This document shows positions 59,907-64,000 of a stretch of 64,000 bases of DNA, piece after piece. Every line of letters begins with the position of its first letter. The first letter of the stretch is position 1. Source of the DNA: Granulicella sp. 5B5 (lineage in GTDB: Bacteria > Acidobacteriota > Terriglobia > Terriglobales > Acidobacteriaceae). The notes under the pieces are model-generated. The model searched no databases. It was not told the DNA's origin and saw only the letters and a program-made list of their open reading frames with translations. Where the stretch lies: assembly GCF_014083945.1 (NCBI RefSeq), contig NZ_CP046444.1, forward strand, positions 3,720,001-3,784,000, in the 5' to 3' direction. The translations under genes were made by a program, and so were the position numbers.

Positions 59907-61152
59907 TCCCCAACCGGAGATGCATATTGAAAGAGTGCTCCTGCAGAGAGCTCTTTGTGCTTTCGGACCACACGAGCTTCAATATGTCGACATCGAGATC
60001 GTTGCCGGGGCTATCGATTGCCTCTATGATGGCGGCGGCGCGACGGCTTCAGAGCGAGCGGAGGCGATAAACCTCACTGGGTACCTTATGATGCCCGGTC
60101 TCATCAACGCACACGATCACTTGCAGTTCGCACTTTATCCGCGCCTCGCAAATCCTCCTTACAGGAACTATATAGAGTGGGGAGAAGACATCCACCAACG
60201 GCACGCTGATGTTATTGCTCGTCAACATCGGATACATAAGGACGTGCGCTTATGGTGGGGTGGTGTGCGCAATCTGCTGTGCGGCGTCACCACCGTATGT
60301 CATCACGATCCGCCATGGCCTGTGCTGCAGCAAGCGGAGTTTCCGGTTCGCGTCCTACAGCATTATGGCTGGGCACACTCGGTAGGACTGGAGTCAGATA
60401 TCCGTCGTGCGTATTCGCAGACGCCGGAGAACCAACCATTCATCGTGCACACATGTGAAGGCGTGGACGACATCGCTCAAAAGGAACTCGCAACGCTGGA
60501 TGTTATGGAGGCGCTTCACGACAACACAATTCTCGTACATGGCCTGGCTCTCGATGAGCAGGGTATTGCGCGAGTGCGGGATAGCGGTGCATCGCTCGTC
60601 GTGTGTCCGTCTTCCAACCATAATATCTTCGGTGTGTTGCCGGACATGGGTAGGTTGCGGCACATCGAAAGAGTAGCACTAGGAAACGACTCACCCCTTA
60701 CCTCGGAGGGTGAGTTGCTGGACGAAATTCGATTTGCAATTCGTTATGGTGGCATCGGTGCTGAGGACGCATATCGCATGGTGACAGAGGCGCCGGCAAA
60801 GATGCTGAGATTGCCCTATGGCGCGGGAGCTATCACTAGGGAAGGGAAGGCGGATCTCATCGGAGTACGCGATACGGGAGAAGACGCGGCCGAACGACTG
60901 AAGACACTCTCCATGGAAGATATTGAGTTAGTTATAATCGGAGGCCGGGTTCAACTTTGCTCCGATGCGATGTGGGAACGGATGCCATTGCGGTTGTGCG
61001 AAGGACTTGCTCCAATCTCCGTCGGTGGAATTGTGCGCTGGCTACGGGCACCTGTAGGGGAGTTGCTGCGCAGTGCGGAAGAGGTATTGGGATTGGGTAA
61101 AGCGAGCCTCTCTGGGAAACAGTTGGCAGTTCCCTCTGCTGTCCGCATATAG
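59899..61152 (+). CDS. Metal-dependent amidohydrolase/deaminase (TrzN/AtzA-like)
   Basis: About 417 residues from ATG 59899, which overlaps the upstream stop; ATG 59884 is possible. The N-terminal metal pair is NAHDHLQF (His-x-His, about residues 72-74). HTCEGVDD and VHGLALDE supply further ligands and ALGNDSPLTSEG the catalytic Asp. The family includes guanine, cytosine and triazine deaminases. Close to a GTP cyclohydrolase II, deamination or ring hydrolysis of a pyrimidine or pterin is the natural guess. The usual Lys or carboxylated residue is absent, as in mononuclear deaminases. Confidence 0.82.
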   Translation: MRNPQPEMHIERVLLQRALCAFGPHELQYVDIEIVAGAIDCLYDGGGATASERAEAINLTGYLMMPGLINAHDHLQFALYPRLANPPYRNYIEWGEDIHQRHADVIARQHRIHKDVRLWWGGVRNLLCGVTTVCHHDPPWPVLQQAEFPVRVLQHYGWAHSVGLESDIRRAYSQTPENQPFIVHTCEGVDDIAQKELATLDVMEALHDNTILVHGLALDEQGIARVRDSGASLVVCPSSNHNIFGVLPDMGRLRHIERVALGNDSPLTSEGELLDEIRFAIRYGGIGAEDAYRMVTEAPAKMLRLPYGAGAITREGKADLIGVRDTGEDAAERLKTLSMEDIELVIIGGRVQLCSDAMWERMPLRLCEGLAPISVGGIVRWLRAPVGELLRSAEEVLGLGKASLSGKQLAVPSAVRI

Positions 61153-61171
61153 AACTGGAACGAAGATTACG

Positions 61172-62482
61172 ATGGCACATTTTGGCATCCTGTCCTTCAA
61201 AGGGACAGGTCACTTGAATCCGCTGATCACCTTATCCAAGGAGTTGATGGCTCGCGGGCATAGTGTCAGCTTTGTGCAACGGCCGGAGGTTGAGACCCGC
61301 ATCCGGGCACATGGCATAGGTTTTTGTGTCGTCGGGCGGGACAACGCGGTACAGTCCACGACGGTAAAGAAGAGAGCGACCAAGCCATCGGGGGGTATTG
61401 CGGCGATTCGTTATAGCTTGGAGCGGATCTCGGCTGAAATGGAGATGTATCTCCGCGACGGGCCGGAAGCGATACGGAGTGCGGGCGTCGACGTGCTCAT
61501 TGTAGATGAGGTCGCATTCGCGGGGCCGACGCTGGCAGAGATGTTGCAATTACCTTACTTCATCATCTCGACGTCGATTCCACATCATTTGGGATGGAGC
61601 GATTCTTCGATCAAGATACGACATAGATCGTGGACGGAGACGCTGTATAGCCTCTTACTGGAGGTTTCGGTACAGCGAATGTATGGGCCTGTGCGGCATG
61701 CGCTGGATGTGTTACGCAAGAGGCACGGTCTCGGTTCGAGTCGAGACCGAACCTACCTGGAACTTGCACACATTACGCCATTGCCTGAGTGTCTTGATCT
61801 GCCGCACAAGCGTTTATCCGGGACGTTCCACTACACTGGCCCATTTGTCGATGAAGAAGCGCGTACCCCGATGGAATTTCCGTGGGAGCAGCTCGACGGT
61901 AGACGACTTGTCTACGCTTCGTTAGGAACGACCTTGAAGGGTGAGCCGGACACCTTTAGGATGATCGCGGAGGCGTGTGCAGGTTTAAACCTACAGCTGG
62001 TTATTACCCTCGGCGACAGACGCGATCCGGCCATGTTTCAGAACCTTCAAGGTTCACCCATTGTGGTGAAAGTAGCGCCACAGCTTGAGTTGCTGAAGAA
62101 AGTGAGTGTGGTGATCACACATGCGGGACCGAATACTGCGTTCGAAACACTTCTGCATGGTATTCCGATGGTTGCGATTCCAAAAGCCTTTGATCAACCG
62201 GGCATCGCCAAACGGCTGCGACTTGCAGGCGTAGCAGAGGTTCTCTCCTTGCACCAGCTTACAGCGCAGCGCATCCGGGCGGCTTTGCTAAAGGTGCTGG
62301 ACGAGCCGCGCTATCGTGTAGCCGCGCAGAAGATGCAGCGAGATATCGCAGCTATTCGTGGACTGAATCTTGCGGCTGACATCATCGAAAACTCTTTACA
62401 TCATTTTCGTCAACGTGCCGAGCTCCTCAGAAAGTATTGGGAACTCTCATATTCGAATGACCCGTCGATGACAGCGGAGTGA
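61172..62482 (+). CDS. GT1-family glycosyltransferase (MGT/CrtX-like)
   Basis: About 436 residues from the ATG at 61172, which gives the canonical start HFGILSFKGTGHLNPLITLS; a longer frame upstream lies inside the amidohydrolase gene. The donor-binding block is ITHAGPNTAFETLLHGIPMV at about residues 315-334, followed by PKAFDQPGIAKRL. The fold is GT-B. Relatives move glucose or other sugars from a nucleotide carrier to macrolides, carotenoids, flavonoids or pterins. It is 19 bp from the amidohydrolase gene, so it likely glycosylates the product of the cluster. Confidence 0.88.
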   Translation: MAHFGILSFKGTGHLNPLITLSKELMARGHSVSFVQRPEVETRIRAHGIGFCVVGRDNAVQSTTVKKRATKPSGGIAAIRYSLERISAEMEMYLRDGPEAIRSAGVDVLIVDEVAFAGPTLAEMLQLPYFIISTSIPHHLGWSDSSIKIRHRSWTETLYSLLLEVSVQRMYGPVRHALDVLRKRHGLGSSRDRTYLELAHITPLPECLDLPHKRLSGTFHYTGPFVDEEARTPMEFPWEQLDGRRLVYASLGTTLKGEPDTFRMIAEACAGLNLQLVITLGDRRDPAMFQNLQGSPIVVKVAPQLELLKKVSVVITHAGPNTAFETLLHGIPMVAIPKAFDQPGIAKRLRLAGVAEVLSLHQLTAQRIRAALLKVLDEPRYRVAAQKMQRDIAAIRGLNLAADIIENSLHHFRQRAELLRKYWELSYSNDPSMTAE

Positions 62483-62516
62483 CAACTCCAGTCTGCTCCC
62501 GGCGATACGTTGAGGT

Positions 62517-64000
62517 ATGACTACGCGAGAGAACCGCCCCCGTGTCGTTTGGTTTGAACGTGTCGTCTTTTGCCTGTCGATGCTGTACCTATGCTTCCAC
62601 ACGCTGCCGCAGGCATGGCGAACGCTGAACACGGACTTTCCGAACTACTACCTGGCCTCGCGGCTCGTGGAGGAGCACTACGATACGACGCGGATGTATG
62701 AGTGGACATGGATTGAGCGTGAAAAGGCTCATCGAGCCATCGACATCCGTGTGCTCGGGTTGCTCCCGATCACGCCGTTTTCGACGCTAGTTTTTTTGCC
62801 CTTGGCGAAGCTCGCGCCGCTCGCTGCGAAGCATGTATGGATTCTGCTGAATCTGGCAATTCTGATTCCGCTTGTCTGGATGATACGAGAGATGACAGGG
62901 CTCAATCTTCGCTGGATGGGCCTGGCGCTCACGTTGAACTTCCCACTCTATCGCAACTTCCTCTTCGGGCAGTTCTACATCGTTCTCTTGTTGCTGGTTG
63001 TGACTGCCTGTTGGTGTTATCTGCGCGGATACAGAGCATGGGCCGGAGCACTTCTTGCAATCGCAGGCGCCTGCAAGGTCTTTCCCATACTGCTCTTTAT
63101 CTTCTTTCTGCAGCGTAGAGACTGGCGTGCGCTGGGTGCGGGTATCCTCACCGGATCGATCGCTGTTGCGTCATCGATCGCTGTCTTCGGCTGGACGGTG
63201 CATCGAACCTGGCTGCAGGAGATATTGCCGTGGGTCACGCGGGGCGAGGGACTTCAGCCTTACACTATCACGGCCTCTATCCCCGGCATTCTGCATCGGC
63301 TATTTCTCTCCGAACCACAGTGGAACCCACGCCCTTGGCACGACTCGCCTTTCGCATATGCACTGCTCTCCCCCGTATTGCAAACGCTAATCCTGGCACC
63401 AGCCATTCTGCTGATCCGCAGAATCAAGAGCGGCCGCGAAACAATCCTCTTGGAGTGGTCCGCGCTTATCACCGCGGCGCTTACGATTTCGACGATCCCG
63501 GCCTCCTACAATTTTGTGCTGATCGTCTTTCCGGCGTGTGTTGTAGCTTCGATGCTCTATCGGAGACGTCACTGGGGATGGCTCACGCTTCTGGTGCTTG
63601 TTTACTTCGGCATCGGGTTTCCCGTCACCGCCCCGGCGAATGTCTCAGGACTTGCGGTACTGCTGTACGTTCCGCGCCTGCCTCTGCTGCTGGGACTTCT
63701 CGCAGGCATCTATTGGCTTCTCTGGACAGATGGCCGTGCTGCTGAACGATCACGTGATTGGACAGCCTATGTATGGACTCTGGCATTGCTTATCCTGACA
63801 ACCTCAACCGTTCGGTCTACGTTGCGGGTGGAGCGGGCCCGGCGACAGGAATATGCTTATCGTCTGCCGCTTGGAGCGACGGGTTTTCTCAACGCAGCCC
63901 CGCATCGCGAAGGTATGTTTATCCGATATCTCGCGTTTACCTTTGAAGGCTATCGCTGCGTAACAGTGAACATGCATGATGGTATAAAGACGATCTCGCC
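62517..64000 (+). CDS. GT87-like polytopic membrane glycosyltransferase (partial, 3' end outside window)
   Basis: The frame opens at ATG 62517 (TGAGG upstream) and continues without a stop to the window edge, giving at least 494 residues. The N-terminal region has LNTDFPNYYLASRLVEEHYD, the acidic loop of GT87/DUF2029 mannosyltransferases, and LYRNFLFGQFYIVLLLL, then about nine helices and ALLAIAGACKVFPILLFIFF. The last 60 visible residues (YRLPLGATGFLNAAPHREGM) look soluble and would be a C-terminal domain, with the rest beyond the window. Substrates of the family are polyprenyl-phosphate sugars. It is 34 bp from the GT1 gene. Confidence 0.82.
   Translation, partial: MTTRENRPRVVWFERVVFCLSMLYLCFHTLPQAWRTLNTDFPNYYLASRLVEEHYDTTRMYEWTWIEREKAHRAIDIRVLGLLPITPFSTLVFLPLAKLAPLAAKHVWILLNLAILIPLVWMIREMTGLNLRWMGLALTLNFPLYRNFLFGQFYIVLLLLVVTACWCYLRGYRAWAGALLAIAGACKVFPILLFIFFLQRRDWRALGAGILTGSIAVASSIAVFGWTVHRTWLQEILPWVTRGEGLQPYTITASIPGILHRLFLSEPQWNPRPWHDSPFAYALLSPVLQTLILAPAILLIRRIKSGRETILLEWSALITAALTISTIPASYNFVLIVFPACVVASMLYRRRHWGWLTLLVLVYFGIGFPVTAPANVSGLAVLLYVPRLPLLLGLLAGIYWLLWTDGRAAERSRDWTAYVWTLALLILTTSTVRSTLRVERARRQEYAYRLPLGATGFLNAAPHREGMFIRYLAFTFEGYRCVTVNMHDGIKTIS

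Noticed and set aside
53322-62482. Toxoflavin or lasso-peptide cluster
   Set aside because: GTP cyclohydrolase II recalls toxoflavin and NTP_transf_5 recalls some lasso clusters. The other marker genes of both (ToxC/D/E types, lasso cyclase and protease) are not present.

Overview
The window looks like a chromosomal segment of an Acidobacteriota of the Terriglobia type (Granulicella, Terriglobus or Edaphobacter relatives). This is inferred from the overall protein style, from a futalosine-pathway menaquinone gene (mqnE), from an amtB-glnK-glnD nitrogen block, and from several families of short interspersed hairpin repeats of a kind I associate with this group. No taxonomic search was possible.

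Region 1 (1-24 kb) is mostly core genome: a neuB-type synthase cut by the window edge, a cupin protein, amtB-glnK-glnD, a solitary nuoB, an OmpA-like surface protein, a BNR-repeat exported protein, mqnE with a GNAT acetyltransferase, an adenine/cytosine-type DNA methyltransferase fused to an Mrr-like nuclease domain, two polytopic membrane enzymes (HGSNAT-like acyltransferase, PMT/ArnT-like glycosyltransferase), a DUF3467 protein, tRNA-Leu(UAG), lon, tsaB-rimI, psd-pssA and tRNA-Leu(CAA). Interspersed repeats sit between these genes and, in two cases, inside coding sequence.

Region 2 (24.1-42.9 kb) is an 18.7 kb integrative and mobilizable element inserted in tRNA-Leu(CAA). It is bounded by a 58 bp direct repeat of the tRNA 3' half (one mismatch), with a pair of 11 bp direct repeats just inside each end. 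It encodes a tyrosine integrase and excisionase-like protein, a MobF relaxase, a TrwB/TraD-type coupling protein, a small relaxosome-like protein, an AbiE toxin-antitoxin pair, and a candidate defence module: an OLD-family ATPase/TOPRIM nuclease divergent from a 1518-residue SF1 helicase with a C-terminal nuclease domain. No mating-pair-formation genes are present, so transfer would need a helper.

Region 3 (42.9-53.0 kb) begins with relics of an older element: an integrase N-terminus joined to an ATPase fragment. Small orphan proteins and an unknown membrane protein follow, then a minus-strand Cus-type copper/silver RND efflux operon with a cysteine-rich exported protein at its head.

Region 4 (53.3-64 kb) is a plus-strand gene set that looks like an undescribed biosynthetic cluster: three SAM methyltransferases, an NTP_transf_5 nucleotidyltransferase, GTP cyclohydrolase II, a B12-binding radical SAM enzyme, a metal-dependent amidohydrolase, a GT1 glycosyltransferase and a GT87-like membrane glycosyltransferase cut by the window edge. 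Direct repeats of TGACA at an exact 11 bp period lie ahead of at least three of its transcription blocks, which suggests common control by an OmpR/PhoB-type regulator. The combination points to a GTP-derived, methylated and glycosylated small molecule; that product is an inference.
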